A stretch of 64,000 nt of DNA from positions 1 through 64,000 of the IMG/VR virus record IMGVR_UViG_3300029922_000029, one strand, 5' to 3'. The translations under genes were made by a program, and so were the position numbers. Shown here in pieces: positions 16,687-25,441 of the stretch (position 1 is the stretch's first letter; each line of letters begins with the position of its first letter). Source of the stretch: a virus. The notes under the pieces were generated by a model. It had not been told where the DNA came from. It did not search any database and saw only the letters and a program-made list of their open reading frames with translations.

Positions 16687-17120
16687 CCACAAATCTGGAC
16701 CGCTTTCCTGTAGGCGGCACCTTCCGGCCGCTCTCCGATGGGCAAGTCATGCTGCTTCACCAGCTCCGTCAACAGCAAGAATCGGGACGACTCCCAGGAC
16801 TCTGGAATACCGACCCCGGGTTGTGCGGAATCCGTGTGAAGCAAATCAGAGAATGCATCCAAGCACAGTCGCTTCCCATTGATTTTTCTCCTTGGGCCTT
16901 CATTGCTGCCGGTCACGTCTACGTCCGGACATGGGAAGACGCGGCCGTGCTGTTGGTCGACTGTCTCCATCGCTTGAGGCCGTATAATAACGTCGTCCAG
17001 CTTGAGCATCTTGAAGATCTGTATCCGAACGGATTCTTCGATCAGATGACCGTGAACAAGTACATCGACGACTACATGGTGCCTGGGCTGGTTCCATTTG
17101 GTGAGGTCTACGAATCCTAA
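16683..17120 (+). CDS. Hypothetical protein, 145 aa
   Basis: ATGA overlap with the previous gene. Contains RPLSDGQVMLLHQLRQQQES and a C-terminal FDQMTVNKYIDDYMVPG. Not recognised; followed by a terminator. Confidence 0.7.
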   Translation: MTTNLDRFPVGGTFRPLSDGQVMLLHQLRQQQESGRLPGLWNTDPGLCGIRVKQIRECIQAQSLPIDFSPWAFIAAGHVYVRTWEDAAVLLVDCLHRLRPYNNVVQLEHLEDLYPNGFFDQMTVNKYIDDYMVPGLVPFGEVYES

Positions 17121-17203
17121 CTTTTATCCCCACTCAAATAGATGTCGCTAGTCAGCGGGTCTTCCGCAAGAGGCTGCAACTTACCACCGTCTATAAAAAC
17201 ATT

Positions 17204-17248
17204 AAAAATCCCGGGACAACGGACTTGAGTGAGGGTCCCGGGATTTTT
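17204..17248. terminator. Bidirectional terminator
   Basis: Perfect 14-bp stem AAAAATCCCGGGAC / GTCCCGGGATTTTT, with A-run and T-run on opposite sides, so it can work on both strands. Confidence 0.9.
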
Positions 17249-17269
17249 AATTTTAGAAAGGAGTCCTCT

Positions 17270-17656
17270 ATGCCTAATGCAAATATGCCCCATACTCATC
17301 TTCCTACTGCAATCCCCCCTGGTGCGATTCTTCCCAATATTAAGACCACTAAAGCCTCTGCTGATATCAAAATCCCCGCTTCTGCAAAAGCACCCAACGA
17401 TGTAAAAATACTTGGCCGAGAGAAAATGAAATTAGGCCGAGAGAATACTAGCTTAAGAGCTCGTTCCGGAAACATTGATGTGAATGATCCGCTGGTCAGT
17501 TTTCTCTACGACTTACTCCGGGATCATCTGGCTCCTGGCCTGGTTGAGAGACTTGTCCAAGAGGCGGTTACTTATCCAAACGTCATGTACACGAATGGTT
17601 ACATCGCGAAGTACTGCCAGGATTTAGCGGCGAGGCTTCGGGGAGAGACGACATGA
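17270..17656 (+). CDS. Conserved phage hypothetical, 128 aa
   Basis: The ATG at 17270 follows AAAGGAG. A Pro/Ala-rich low-complexity N-terminus precedes a conserved-looking C-terminal domain: PLVSFLYDLLRDHLAPGLVE and TNGYIAKYCQDLAARL, a pattern I associate with small phage proteins of unknown role. Confidence 0.75.
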   Translation: MPNANMPHTHLPTAIPPGAILPNIKTTKASADIKIPASAKAPNDVKILGREKMKLGRENTSLRARSGNIDVNDPLVSFLYDLLRDHLAPGLVERLVQEAVTYPNVMYTNGYIAKYCQDLAARLRGETT

Positions 17657-17678
17657 TTCACATGAGTGGAGATAACAT

Positions 17679-17921
17679 ATGACCATCATCAGCTGCCTCT
17701 GCAAAATCAATCCACCCACTACAGTCCTCAGGAGCGTAGTCGACCCAAGAGAGATGACGGCCTATCAGTGGATCCGGGATTTTATGAAAGCTGGCAAGGG
17801 CACCCAGCACTCCGATGGCATCGGGTGGTGCGTCGCTCAGGGGCCTGACGGCTGGCGGATCTACAGCGAGAGAGGCTATGGCTTACTGATGTCAGAAGTC
17901 AAAAGAGAGGAGCCGATGTAA
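17679..17921 (+). CDS. Hypothetical protein, 80 aa
   Basis: ATG 22 bases after the previous stop; GGAG nearby. No recognised domain (YQWIRDFMKAGKGTQHSDG). Overlaps the next start by one base. Confidence 0.65.
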   Translation: MTIISCLCKINPPTTVLRSVVDPREMTAYQWIRDFMKAGKGTQHSDGIGWCVAQGPDGWRIYSERGYGLLMSEVKREEPM

Positions 17922-18337
17922 TGGCGGAGCGATTTGGCGTGATTGAACATACTCAAGACAAAAGGGCTATGCTTCACCTTCTCACTCATCACCGCGAGAT
18001 CTGCGAAGGATGGATCGGTCGGTGGCCTACCCACTGTCAATCAGTCTTCGCGATCTATGAAGAAAGCAAGCTGCCCGAGGGCTATACCAAGGTGCAAAAG
18101 CCATCCGAAGACAAAATCCATAGCCGGTCTTGGTGGTTTCAGGACCGCTACTACGTCCATATGACCAAGACCACGAATCAAGGCACGTGGTGGGGGAAGG
18201 TTGAGTGGAAAGCGAATCCACGGGAGCCGGGACTCAAGAAGATCGGAGCGTTCATCTGCGATACCACGAAGGATGCCCGGCACCAGGCTTTGGCGATCAT
18301 CAACAAGCATCGGAAAGACAAGGAACGGGATGAATAG
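17921..18337 (+). CDS. Hypothetical protein, 138 aa
   Basis: TAATG junction with the previous gene. Trp/His-rich mid part (RSWWFQDRYYVHMTKTTNQG). Function unknown. Confidence 0.65.
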   Translation: MAERFGVIEHTQDKRAMLHLLTHHREICEGWIGRWPTHCQSVFAIYEESKLPEGYTKVQKPSEDKIHSRSWWFQDRYYVHMTKTTNQGTWWGKVEWKANPREPGLKKIGAFICDTTKDARHQALAIINKHRKDKERDE

Positions 18338-18536
18338 AATACCAGTCGAGCCCAACTTCATTGCATTTACTCTGGACGGTAAGGAAAGATTCCTGCATCT
18401 AGAATGTAGACGGCTAGGTTGGGTGGTTTGTGCGGGAAAAACAGAGGGTACTGGCATGAGTGAGGCATTTCGGTTTAAACAAGAAGCAGCGCGACACATG
18501 CGATTTATGGTCGATGGGGTGACTGACAATGGCTGA
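18330..18536 (+). CDS. Small hypothetical protein, 68 aa
   Basis: ATG at 18330 overlaps the previous gene by 8 bases after AACGGGATG. Beta-rich (NFIAFTLDGKERFLHLECRR). Not recognised. Confidence 0.6.
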   Translation: MNRIPVEPNFIAFTLDGKERFLHLECRRLGWVVCAGKTEGTGMSEAFRFKQEAARHMRFMVDGVTDNG

Positions 18537-18924
18537 CCGACACAAAGATCTGAAGACGTGGTGCCAGCAAAAGCTGTCCAACCAAGACATTACTGAGGAA
18601 GAGGTTCTTTTGGTGAAGGAGATTAATGATCTGATTTCTGTGGTGGGCACCCTCAAGGTACGACTCACTACTGCAGAAGAAAACCTGGGTAAAGCTTTTG
18701 CTGAAAACTTCATTCTCTCTCAGAGGGTTGAGGACGATCGTGTTGCACACCGGAATGAAGCCATCAAAGGAAGACTCTGGCAGGAATCGGTCCAGCGCAA
18801 CCGAGAAGCACTTCAGGCACTCGAGGCGGGTGTCCGGTTCTTCTCTGGTCAAATCAACTTTGGCAAAACTGAATATATAATGCGCAAGGCTATTGAACGA
18901 ATCAAAGAAGAGGTCCCCGTATGA
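18529..18924 (+). CDS. Coiled-coil hypothetical protein, 131 aa
   Basis: 8-base overlap with the previous gene. Long helical heptads (GTLKVRLTTAEENLGKAFAE) in the middle. No family recognised. Confidence 0.65.
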   Translation: MADRHKDLKTWCQQKLSNQDITEEEVLLVKEINDLISVVGTLKVRLTTAEENLGKAFAENFILSQRVEDDRVAHRNEAIKGRLWQESVQRNREALQALEAGVRFFSGQINFGKTEYIMRKAIERIKEEVPV

Positions 18925-19178
18925 AATCTAAAACATCAGCAGCCGTCCTTCTCAGTACACTCGCAGCGCTTGGTGGCCTTGGGGCGATCGAGGCGCTGGG
19001 AAGCAATGGCACCGTTCGTGTATCGACTATCCCCACTGAAGACGAACTGGAGTGGATGAACCTGCTCCAGCCCTTTAGGCGCAAAGAATGGCAGGCTCGA
19101 TTCAAGCGTGGGCTGACACCAGACCAGCGCGCGTACGTCAACGAAGAGGTGGCAAGATATGTCCAGGACCCGAGCTGA
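18921..19178 (+). CDS. Membrane-anchored small protein, 85 aa
   Basis: N-terminal hydrophobic segment (AAVLLSTLAALGGLGAI) reads as a signal anchor. The C-terminal WQARFKRGLTPDQRAYVNEE is shared in pattern with WGRKFSRGLTPVEKNGLQ of the protein at 51306. Confidence 0.6.
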   Translation: MKSKTSAAVLLSTLAALGGLGAIEALGSNGTVRVSTIPTEDELEWMNLLQPFRRKEWQARFKRGLTPDQRAYVNEEVARYVQDPS

Positions 19179-19467
19179 AAACGGAGACATCTGGCAAGCC
19201 GGCCGCCCCGTCATGGCAAAGCTCCACGGCAACGACAACGCGCGCAGAGTTGTCATCGAGACCGGCGAGATGGTGGAATTTCGGTTTTGGAACCCAGCCA
19301 ATGTCAGGACACGTGACGGACTCTACTTGTCGATCGAGGAGAAGCAGTTTAGTGATGACTTCTGCTACGTCGGAAAGATCTTAGAAGAGATCTATAGACG
19401 AAACAATAACACCACAGCCGAGATCCTGGATGCCAGGCTCTATACCACACCGAAGGAAGACGAATGA
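19159..19467 (+). CDS. Hypothetical protein, 102 aa
   Basis: 20-base overlap with the previous gene. Contains RRVVIETGEMVEFRFWNPAN, a beta-rich core. Not recognised. Confidence 0.6.
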   Translation: MSRTRAENGDIWQAGRPVMAKLHGNDNARRVVIETGEMVEFRFWNPANVRTRDGLYLSIEEKQFSDDFCYVGKILEEIYRRNNNTTAEILDARLYTTPKEDE

Positions 19468-19679
19468 CCCTACCAGACGAGCGAACGAGGGCTATTCAAT
19501 ACGCCCGTCAATTCCTGACAGATCTCGTGCACCCACATAAGACTAAAAAGATTCCGCTCGAGATCAGAAAGCGGGCGAGGTCAGTGCTGAAGCATTTTCC
19601 TGGTGAACTGGACATGGAGGCTGTGGCTCGAATTGTTCCTGGAGTCTTTGGGCTGCCTGATAAGAAGGAAGACGCATGA
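19464..19679 (+). CDS. BPSL0761-like protein, 71 aa
   Basis: MTLPDERTRAIQYARQFLTD and a central IPLEIRKRARSVLKHFPG match the short BPSL0761-type proteins common in bacteria, prophages and plasmids. Function unknown. 4-base overlaps on both sides. Confidence 0.7.
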   Translation: MTLPDERTRAIQYARQFLTDLVHPHKTKKIPLEIRKRARSVLKHFPGELDMEAVARIVPGVFGLPDKKEDA

Positions 19680-20008
19680 GCGGAGACACGAAAGACTGTG
19701 AAACCAAGAAAGACATCATCGATGGGATGCGGGAGAAACTCGAGGACACCCTCCTTACGGCTACAAAAGAGACCGAAACCGAGAAACCAGTGATCCGCGA
19801 TGTGGTGAAAATAAACGAGATCGTGATGACCACTACACGCAAGATTCAAAAAGTCATCGATGATAGCGCTGAACCGCTCCATGAGCGTCAGGCGTGGCTG
19901 ATTCGCAGTCGCGTGATCAATGCCGTATTCCAGATGCACTACGGCATGTCCATTCAGGCGGCTGAAAACTTAATTAGAAAAGAGGACCCAGATGGCGAAA
20001 GATCTTAA
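19676..20008 (+). CDS. Helical hypothetical protein, 110 aa
   Basis: Charged, mostly helical (RDVVKINEIVMTTTRKIQKV). 4-base overlap upstream and 17-base overlap downstream. Not recognised. Confidence 0.6.
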   Translation: MSGDTKDCETKKDIIDGMREKLEDTLLTATKETETEKPVIRDVVKINEIVMTTTRKIQKVIDDSAEPLHERQAWLIRSRVINAVFQMHYGMSIQAAENLIRKEDPDGERS

Positions 20009-20366
20009 AGTCGGAGAGCGAGTCAGAGTCTATGGGCACTTCATTGATGGTCTTGATTGGATCTGCACCTCTTGGAGGGGCGAAAAAGGGACCGTTCAAG
20101 ATTTCTTAGGTGGGGTGGGGGCGCGCGGTATTACCGTCAGTCTAGATGAGCCTATCGGTAACAAGAGTACTAAATTAGTACGAGTTCACATCAATCAGTG
20201 CCGACGGCTGAGAAAGAAAAAGAAACTGAAGGCCATCTGGATTCACTGGAAAGCTGTTCAGACTTTGGCAGATACTGGCGAGTCTTATGATGGTGCCACT
20301 ATTCTTTGTTCGCCTCCTGTGGCTGTTGTTGAGAGTAACTGGGTTAAATTTGAAAGGACAAAATGA
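19992..20366 (+). CDS. KOW-like small beta protein, 124 aa
   Basis: LKVGERVRVYGHFIDG with GEKGTVQDFLGG looks like a KOW/SH3-type barrel. The motif ...RVHINQCRRLRKKKK resembles HIVHPFQCRKMKKQ of the protein at 60396, suggesting the two are related. Confidence 0.6.
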   Translation: MAKDLKVGERVRVYGHFIDGLDWICTSWRGEKGTVQDFLGGVGARGITVSLDEPIGNKSTKLVRVHINQCRRLRKKKKLKAIWIHWKAVQTLADTGESYDGATILCSPPVAVVESNWVKFERTK

Positions 20367-20641
20367 AATACACAGACCTCATCGAAGCCATTCAGACTGC
20401 AGCCGAACTCTATAAACGGAAGCATAATAAACCAATGGAGATCTTCGACTTCAACTTCGAGGATGACCGCTCGGCCGGCATCCGAATCGAGGCTTGCTCG
20501 AAGGTTATCTGTGAGCACGGCGAGTTTATGGGAAGCAAAACAGGAAAGAAACCGCTCGCCAAGATCATCATCACTTTCGAATTCTTTGGCGGAAAGCTGG
20601 ATGACCGGGCTGTGCAATTTGAAGACGAGGATGACGAATGA
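20363..20641 (+). CDS. Hypothetical protein, 92 aa
   Basis: 4-base overlaps at both ends. Ends in an acidic tail (QFEDEDDE). No domain recognised. Confidence 0.65.
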   Translation: MKYTDLIEAIQTAAELYKRKHNKPMEIFDFNFEDDRSAGIRIEACSKVICEHGEFMGSKTGKKPLAKIIITFEFFGGKLDDRAVQFEDEDDE

Positions 20642-20832
20642 GCTTATGTGGAGATAGTTATTGCGGATTGAGTCACACACACTGCTGTGGGTGCGACATC
20701 GACATGGGCCGGGGTGACGTCCATTATTACATCTCAGATCGAATCCACTGCACTTCATGCTGGGTGAAAAATCAGTCTGTTGAGGTGTGGAAACGGTCGC
20801 CGGAGAGTACGGGGGAGGCAACGGGAGTATGA
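20638..20832 (+). CDS. Cys-rich zinc-binding-like protein, 64 aa
   Basis: CGDSYCG, HTHCCGCDIDMGRGDVHYY and HCTSCW form a plausible zinc-finger arrangement (CxxC pairs ~20 residues apart). Function unknown. Confidence 0.6.
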   Translation: MSLCGDSYCGLSHTHCCGCDIDMGRGDVHYYISDRIHCTSCWVKNQSVEVWKRSPESTGEATGV

Positions 20833-21044
20833 ACCCAATGTATCAATCAACCCTCTTTGATGCCACACAGCATGCAATTGACCGATCCAGGCGGCAGGGT
20901 GTTCCAATGTATGTCTACGGAGACGGTGAGAAAGTGTACGTGAGATCAAAAGAAGAGGGCGTTCCAGATGGTACTGAACTCATCACTACACGAGACTGGA
21001 TCAAAGAAAATGGGAGTCCTAGAGTATGGCCAAAACCAAACTGA
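20829..21044 (+). CDS. Small hypothetical protein, 71 aa
   Basis: ATG at 20829 overlaps the previous stop (ATGA) after GGGAG. YQSTLFDATQHAIDRSRRQG then a beta stretch VPMYVYGDGEKVYVR. Not recognised. Confidence 0.6.
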   Translation: MNPMYQSTLFDATQHAIDRSRRQGVPMYVYGDGEKVYVRSKEEGVPDGTELITTRDWIKENGSPRVWPKPN

Positions 21045-21502
21045 ATGACCTGACCTATACAAAAATCCAACAACGCACTCACAACGACTGCGGAATCGCC
21101 TGCATCGCCATGTATGCGAGAGTGTCTTATGAAGATGCCCACAAAGCAGTCCTGAACTACGATTCCCACATGCCGAAGATCGGAGTCAGCCGCGGAACCA
21201 TGATCCGGGCTCTCAAAGATCTCGGCGTGAACGCAGCCAAGTCTTGGCAGTTCTTCGATGGAATCCCGTGCATTGTTTCAGTCCCATCCTTGAATACTGA
21301 GGCGGCGATGCATTCTGTCTTTTGGAACGGAAACACGCAAGAGGTCTACGACCCTCAAGCCGGCAAAGAGGCCAAGAAGTTCTACACCTCCGATCTCATC
21401 TACAAAGGCTGGTCGACCACCGTGGTGGACATCGACGCGGCAGCTGAAGGGATGGGGGTCAGTGTGGCTGAAATTAAGAGGTTTATTAATCGAGATGAGT
21501 GA
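21026..21502 (+). CDS. C39-like (papain-fold) peptidase domain protein
   Basis: 158 aa. QRTHNDCGIACIAMYARVSY carries the catalytic-type Cys of C39 double-glycine peptidases; IVSVPSLNTEAAMHSVFWNG supplies His, and EVYDPQ the Asp. Stand-alone, no transporter domain. In phages such domains may process peptides or be enzymatically silent; role unknown. Confidence 0.7.
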   Translation: MAKTKLNDLTYTKIQQRTHNDCGIACIAMYARVSYEDAHKAVLNYDSHMPKIGVSRGTMIRALKDLGVNAAKSWQFFDGIPCIVSVPSLNTEAAMHSVFWNGNTQEVYDPQAGKEAKKFYTSDLIYKGWSTTVVDIDAAAEGMGVSVAEIKRFINRDE

Positions 21503-21710
21503 TCCTAAAGACGTCCAGTGCACCCTATGCCCAGAAATAGTCCGGTATGGCTCCACTTGTTGCCTCTGGGAAGGTGCGCGCGTTCACCCCATCTGTTTTA
21601 TAAAAATCAGGGAGAAGCATGCCCATCAGACCCGAGAACAAGAAGCTCTACCCGTCAAATTGGAAAGAGATCCGCCGTGGAATAATCGAACGATCCGGAA
21701 ACCGCTGTGA
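21495..21710 (+). CDS. Cys-rich small protein, 71 aa
   Basis: ATG at 21495 overlaps the C39-like gene by 8 bases. CTLCPE...CCLW...HPICF is a zinc-finger-like pattern. The last 90 bases overlap the HNH gene in another frame, so the C-terminus is doubtful. Confidence 0.5.
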   Translation: MSDPKDVQCTLCPEIVRYGSTCCLWEGARVHPICFIKIREKHAHQTREQEALPVKLERDPPWNNRTIRKPL

Positions 21711-21990
21711 GTGGCCTGGATGTGGCGTAGCAAATGGAGCCATCGGATTCTGGGCGGCGGAAACTTTTGTCAGCCGACATGGCGAGACAGATAAAGCAGA
21801 GGCTGCTAGCTACTTTGATCATCCCGTCATTAAAATCGTCTTAACGACGGCACATCTGGATCACAATCCGCCCAACTGCGACCCAAGCAATCTCAGGGCT
21901 TGGTGTCAAAGGCACCACCTGAGGTATGATGCGCCGATGAAGGCATTGAATCGAAAGAAACGAAAGGAACAATCATGCAAGACCAAGTAG
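21619..21990 (+). CDS. HNH endonuclease
   Basis: 123 aa. GGGAG before the ATG. MPIRPENKKLYPSNWKEIRR, RSGNRCEWPGCG, LTTAHLDHNPPNCDPSNL and CQRHHLRYD form a complete HNH nuclease with zinc Cys pairs and the catalytic His in AHLDH. Typical free-standing phage HNH; may cut DNA during packaging or homing. Confidence 0.9.
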   Translation: MPIRPENKKLYPSNWKEIRRGIIERSGNRCEWPGCGVANGAIGFWAAETFVSRHGETDKAEAASYFDHPVIKIVLTTAHLDHNPPNCDPSNLRAWCQRHHLRYDAPMKALNRKKRKEQSCKTK

Positions 21991-22307
21991 AAATCACAGT
22001 CCACGCCCTATTCCCAGCTTCCACCCCAACCTTCTCGAATATTTGGCTCCAAACCTTTTCCAAGACGTATCTACACCATCTCGAGCGGGCTGTTGCAGAG
22101 TTGCCCGCATCTTACTCGTATCGCTTCGCAGAAGTCCCAGCGGTTCATGCTCGGATGATGGCAGCCGTGATCAAGAGAGCCTTCAATAAGGACTCGATTG
22201 CATTCAAAAGAACCTGCAAGGAACTCAACATCCCCTATACCTACGCGGGGATCAAAAACTATCTGGAGAAAGGAAAAACCAGCGATGCCCCAGCCGAAGC
22301 CCAGTGA
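21975..22307 (+). CDS. Hypothetical protein, 110 aa
   Basis: 16-base overlap with the HNH gene. Helical (IWLQTFSKTYLHHLERAVAE). Not recognised. Confidence 0.65.
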   Translation: MQDQVEITVHALFPASTPTFSNIWLQTFSKTYLHHLERAVAELPASYSYRFAEVPAVHARMMAAVIKRAFNKDSIAFKRTCKELNIPYTYAGIKNYLEKGKTSDAPAEAQ

Positions 22308-22680
22308 CCCCAAACTCATCGAGCTTGCCACTCGAATCCGAACCCTCATGAGAGAATACGATGCCGGTGGCACAATCTCTTTAGTCTCAAAGACGCACGG
22401 CGAGTTTGCAATCGTGTTCCCTCGGTGGTCAGGGATCTCTGAAGAGCCTCAGGGGATTCGAATGAGGTTTAAGAAAGAAGAGCAAGAAATCGCAGAAGGT
22501 GCCGCACACTTCGTCGTCAGTTCGATGCAGGTGAACGAAATGTTTGTTGAGGATTTCTCCGAGCTATTCGACGCTTTGAGAGCCAAGAATATCATTTCTT
22601 TCAGTAATCTAGACAGCCGGATCACAAGATCAGAAGTCTCCAAACTTCCTGCGGTTCATCTTGTGCCACTACAAGATTGA
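22285..22680 (+). CDS. Hypothetical protein, 131 aa
   Basis: ATG at 22285 is preceded by GGAGAAAGG; longer in-frame starts lie inside the previous gene. Contains HGEFAIVFPRWSGISEEPQG. Not recognised. Confidence 0.65.
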   Translation: MPQPKPSDPKLIELATRIRTLMREYDAGGTISLVSKTHGEFAIVFPRWSGISEEPQGIRMRFKKEEQEIAEGAAHFVVSSMQVNEMFVEDFSELFDALRAKNIISFSNLDSRITRSEVSKLPAVHLVPLQD

Positions 22681-22755
22681 GACTGAGGAACTCAACAGGC
22701 GAGTATTCCGCTGCTGACACACGGCTCGTCTGGCTGGTATCACTCACTCTCATGA

Positions 22756-22795
22756 CTCCGGGCTTGCCTTTCGGGTGGGCCCGGAGTATTTGTTT
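22756..22795 (+). terminator. Terminator before glycosyltransferase operon
   Basis: CTCCGGGC pairs with GCCCGGAG, followed by TATTTGTTTACC. The U-tract again runs into a promoter-like TTTACC. Confidence 0.75.
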
Positions 22796-22822
22796 ACCTA
22801 TGAAATCTCGGAGTATATTCTC

Positions 22823-23823
22823 ATGAAGATCCCGATGGCTCAGAGCGACGGATGGTTCCGGTATTATGCCTCTTCGCCCAACTACAATCTACTCGTCACT
22901 CCCCACCCGGACTTCGAACAGATCGTGATCCGGCAGCCCATGGATTATGAGTTTGCTCGCTCGCGCGCGATTGAAGTCGGCTGCATCGTGGTGGATGAAA
23001 TCTGCCTGCCTCACTTCATTGATCTTCCGAACGTCGCGGTCTTTGGAATCGGCGACGACCTCCATTCTTGGGATCAGAAGCGGTACGACATGACCAGTCA
23101 CTTCTCAAGAAATTGCAACCTGGTCTTCTCCGATTACATGCTCACCCGACCTCACCCTATGACCTGGGGGCGCAGCCTCGCCCTGAGCGTGGAAACTACA
23201 TCTTCTGCCCGAACCACGCTCAGGGAACGACTGCCCCCAAGTGGCGCGAGTGGGGAGAACGAAAAAGCGTCATTGTACCTGGCACCATCAATCCTAAGGT
23301 CTACCCCTTCCGGACGATGTGCTCGGAGCTCCCGGGAGTCGAAAAACAGCTCATCTCCTCGATTCCTAAGCAGGACGAGCAGTGGCGATATCATGAGGGG
23401 TTCGTCGACTGGATTTCTCATTACAGGATTGGCATCACCTGCAATTCGGTACTCGGCTATACGGTGGCGAAGTACTTCGAGATTCCTTTGGCAGGCGCTC
23501 TTCTTTTTGCGGCCGACATCGAGAACTCCTTTGAGAAAATGATGTACGGATTCACAGGTGAGAACTCTGTGCTCATCTCACGGAAACATTGGGACCACGC
23601 TAAATATTCATTAGGCTCGATGCTCGGCACGGACAATTGCGCTCAGATTATTGCACAGGAGGGGCAGCGTCTCATCCTGCACCGCCACACAGCCGTGCAG
23701 CGTCTCAACCTCATTTCATCGATCGTCAAAGATTACTTGGCGGGAACATTCCAGCCCTACGATCAGTGGCAGCATTTTGTGGATTCTTGGGGGCCGGCTA
23801 AGTCTCACTGGGGCAATACATGA
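22823..23823 (+). pseudogene. CgeB-like glycosyltransferase, split by -1 frameshift
   Basis: Frame one (ATG 22823 or 22835 to ~23166) gives YNLLVTPHPDFEQIVIRQ and GIGDDLHSW...CNLVFSDYML. Frame two (from ~23167 to 23823) gives NYIFCPNHAQ, SVIVPGTINPKVYPF, YRIGITCNSVLGYTVAKYFE and ENSVLIS. Together they form one GT-B enzyme of the glycosyltransferase family 1/CgeB type. The switch lies at GGGGG (23166-23170): one more G would restore a single frame. This is a true mutation, a sequencing error or programmed slippage. Confidence 0.65.
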
Positions 23824-23936
23824 AGTGGTTTTTGAAACTCATGGAAATCGTCATGGTCGCAGGAATCTTTACGATCGTCTTCATTATTTTGTTGTTGGCT
23901 AAACAAATCTGTTTCGACCTCTTGGGTCATCTATGA
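23820..23936 (+). CDS. Single-helix membrane microprotein, 38 aa
   Basis: ATGA overlaps at both ends. MKWFLKLMEIVMVAGIFTIV begins a transmembrane segment that continues through FIILLLA. Sits between two glycosyltransferase genes in tight coupling. Function unknown. Confidence 0.6.
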   Translation: MKWFLKLMEIVMVAGIFTIVFIILLLAKQICFDLLGHL

Positions 23937-24967
23937 AAATCCTCGGCATTTCCAACCCAGAATTCATCGGCGTGACGGTTGCCACCAAAGCGATTTGCAC
24001 GTCGCACTATCCAGTGCCTCACCTGGATCCCGGCCCTCAAATCGCCCGCATGGCTGAAGTAGTCTTAGATCAGAAACCTAATCTTCTGACTGTGGGCGGC
24101 TGGAGCCGCGGTTATCTCGAGTTGCTCGAATATCTAAGGCGTGCTGGCCGCAAGTTCCCTGTCATCTGTGTGCACCACGGAACCGTGTTCCACCGGCAGG
24201 CCTTTAATGACGGGATCTACCGGCCCCAGATGGATGCGGCTGTGACGAAAGGCTTGATTGATCTCATGGGTTATGTGCACCCCGGTGAGGCCGACTACCA
24301 GCGGACATTCCTCAAGAAAAGGCGAACTCTTTGGGTGCCTCACGCCTTCCCGGCGAGCCCGATTGAACCCCGGAAGCACGACCTGAAGCACTTCCGCGTG
24401 GGCGTACTAGGCGGCATGACAAGCGTCTTAAAAAACACGGATGGTGCGATCCAGGTGGCTGAGGCTTGGTGCCGACAGTACTCGGGGGGTACGGCCGAAG
24501 TCGTGAGTCAACAAGCCTATGACAAGCCCCATGCCGAGTTTCTCCACCTCCTGAGCTCATGTGACTCTCTTCTCCATCTCTCATGGCTTGAGTGCTACCC
24601 CAACATACTCCAGGAGGCATGGGGACTGGGTGTGCCAACTCTGGCGGGCCCGGCATCGCTCGGTCTCATGCACTCGCCCTTTTTTAGCCCCGAGGTTCGT
24701 CAGATGCTAGATCTCCTGACCATGAAGTCGACCAACGACGCCTTTGAAGTTTTTGAGGGTCTCGAGCGGATCCTGATATCCGGTCATGATCTTCGGCTTA
24801 GGCTTTGGGGGATCCAAAAACAACTCCATGCCAGCACAAACGCCTACCTTTGGGAGATGTTCCAGAGGATCTGGGATGGTTACCGGAACCACTCGCTCTA
24901 TGACGCCAGGCTCTTCGACGCCTATCCGACTAATTCACTTCAGCGGGTTTCCCATCTCGGCATGTGA
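23933..24967 (+). CDS. GT-B glycosyltransferase
   Basis: 344 aa. MKILGISNPEFIGVTVATKA, VHHGTVFHRQAF in the acceptor half, FRVGVLGGMTSVLKNTDGAI at the start of the donor half, and LHLSWLECYPNILQEAWGLG at the nucleotide-sugar site. Complete GT4-like enzyme in an operon with the split glycosyltransferase. Confidence 0.85.
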   Translation: MKILGISNPEFIGVTVATKAICTSHYPVPHLDPGPQIARMAEVVLDQKPNLLTVGGWSRGYLELLEYLRRAGRKFPVICVHHGTVFHRQAFNDGIYRPQMDAAVTKGLIDLMGYVHPGEADYQRTFLKKRRTLWVPHAFPASPIEPRKHDLKHFRVGVLGGMTSVLKNTDGAIQVAEAWCRQYSGGTAEVVSQQAYDKPHAEFLHLLSSCDSLLHLSWLECYPNILQEAWGLGVPTLAGPASLGLMHSPFFSPEVRQMLDLLTMKSTNDAFEVFEGLERILISGHDLRLRLWGIQKQLHASTNAYLWEMFQRIWDGYRNHSLYDARLFDAYPTNSLQRVSHLGM

Positions 24968-25167
24968 GAGCACCGCATTAAAAACCACTTTGCACATCTA
25001 TTTATCGGACTGATTAAATCAGGATTGATTCGGCGCTCTGGCTGAATTGCTGTGTTTTTAATCCCGACTGGTTTCCTCAACAACAGCATGCACCCAAAAA
25101 GTTGGGTGCAGATTATGACTTTCAACTTACTGAGAGCATTCAGTAACGCAGTGCTGCGCACCCAATG

Positions 25168-25204
25168 CACCCAACTTTTACTACTAGAGAGCAAGTTTAT
25201 AGGG
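25168..25204 (+). repeat. 37-bp inverted repeat, left arm
   Basis: A perfect 37-bp inverted copy lies at 25405-25441, 200 bp away. The arm begins with the iteron CACCCAACTTTTACTACTAG and ends AAGTTTATAGGG. Confidence 0.9.
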
Positions 25205-25404
25205 GGTATGAATCTTCACCCAACTCCCCAGTTCTAGTATTGTACGTTCAACAGGGTTTTCTAACTCATAATATACTACCTTTCAGATCAACTATACACC
25301 ATTACCCTATATAGCTTAGTGTTATCACTTGGCTAGGCAATGACTCAGTGTATATAGAGTAACCGTTTGAATTGGTTTCTACGCATTGTGTTGATGATTC
25401 TTTT

Positions 25405-25441
25405 CCCTATAAACTTGCTCTCTAGTAGTAAAAGTTGGGTG
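25405..25441 (-). repeat. 37-bp inverted repeat, right arm
   Basis: Exact reverse complement of 25168-25204. The two could extrude a cruciform around the A/T-rich centre. Confidence 0.9.
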
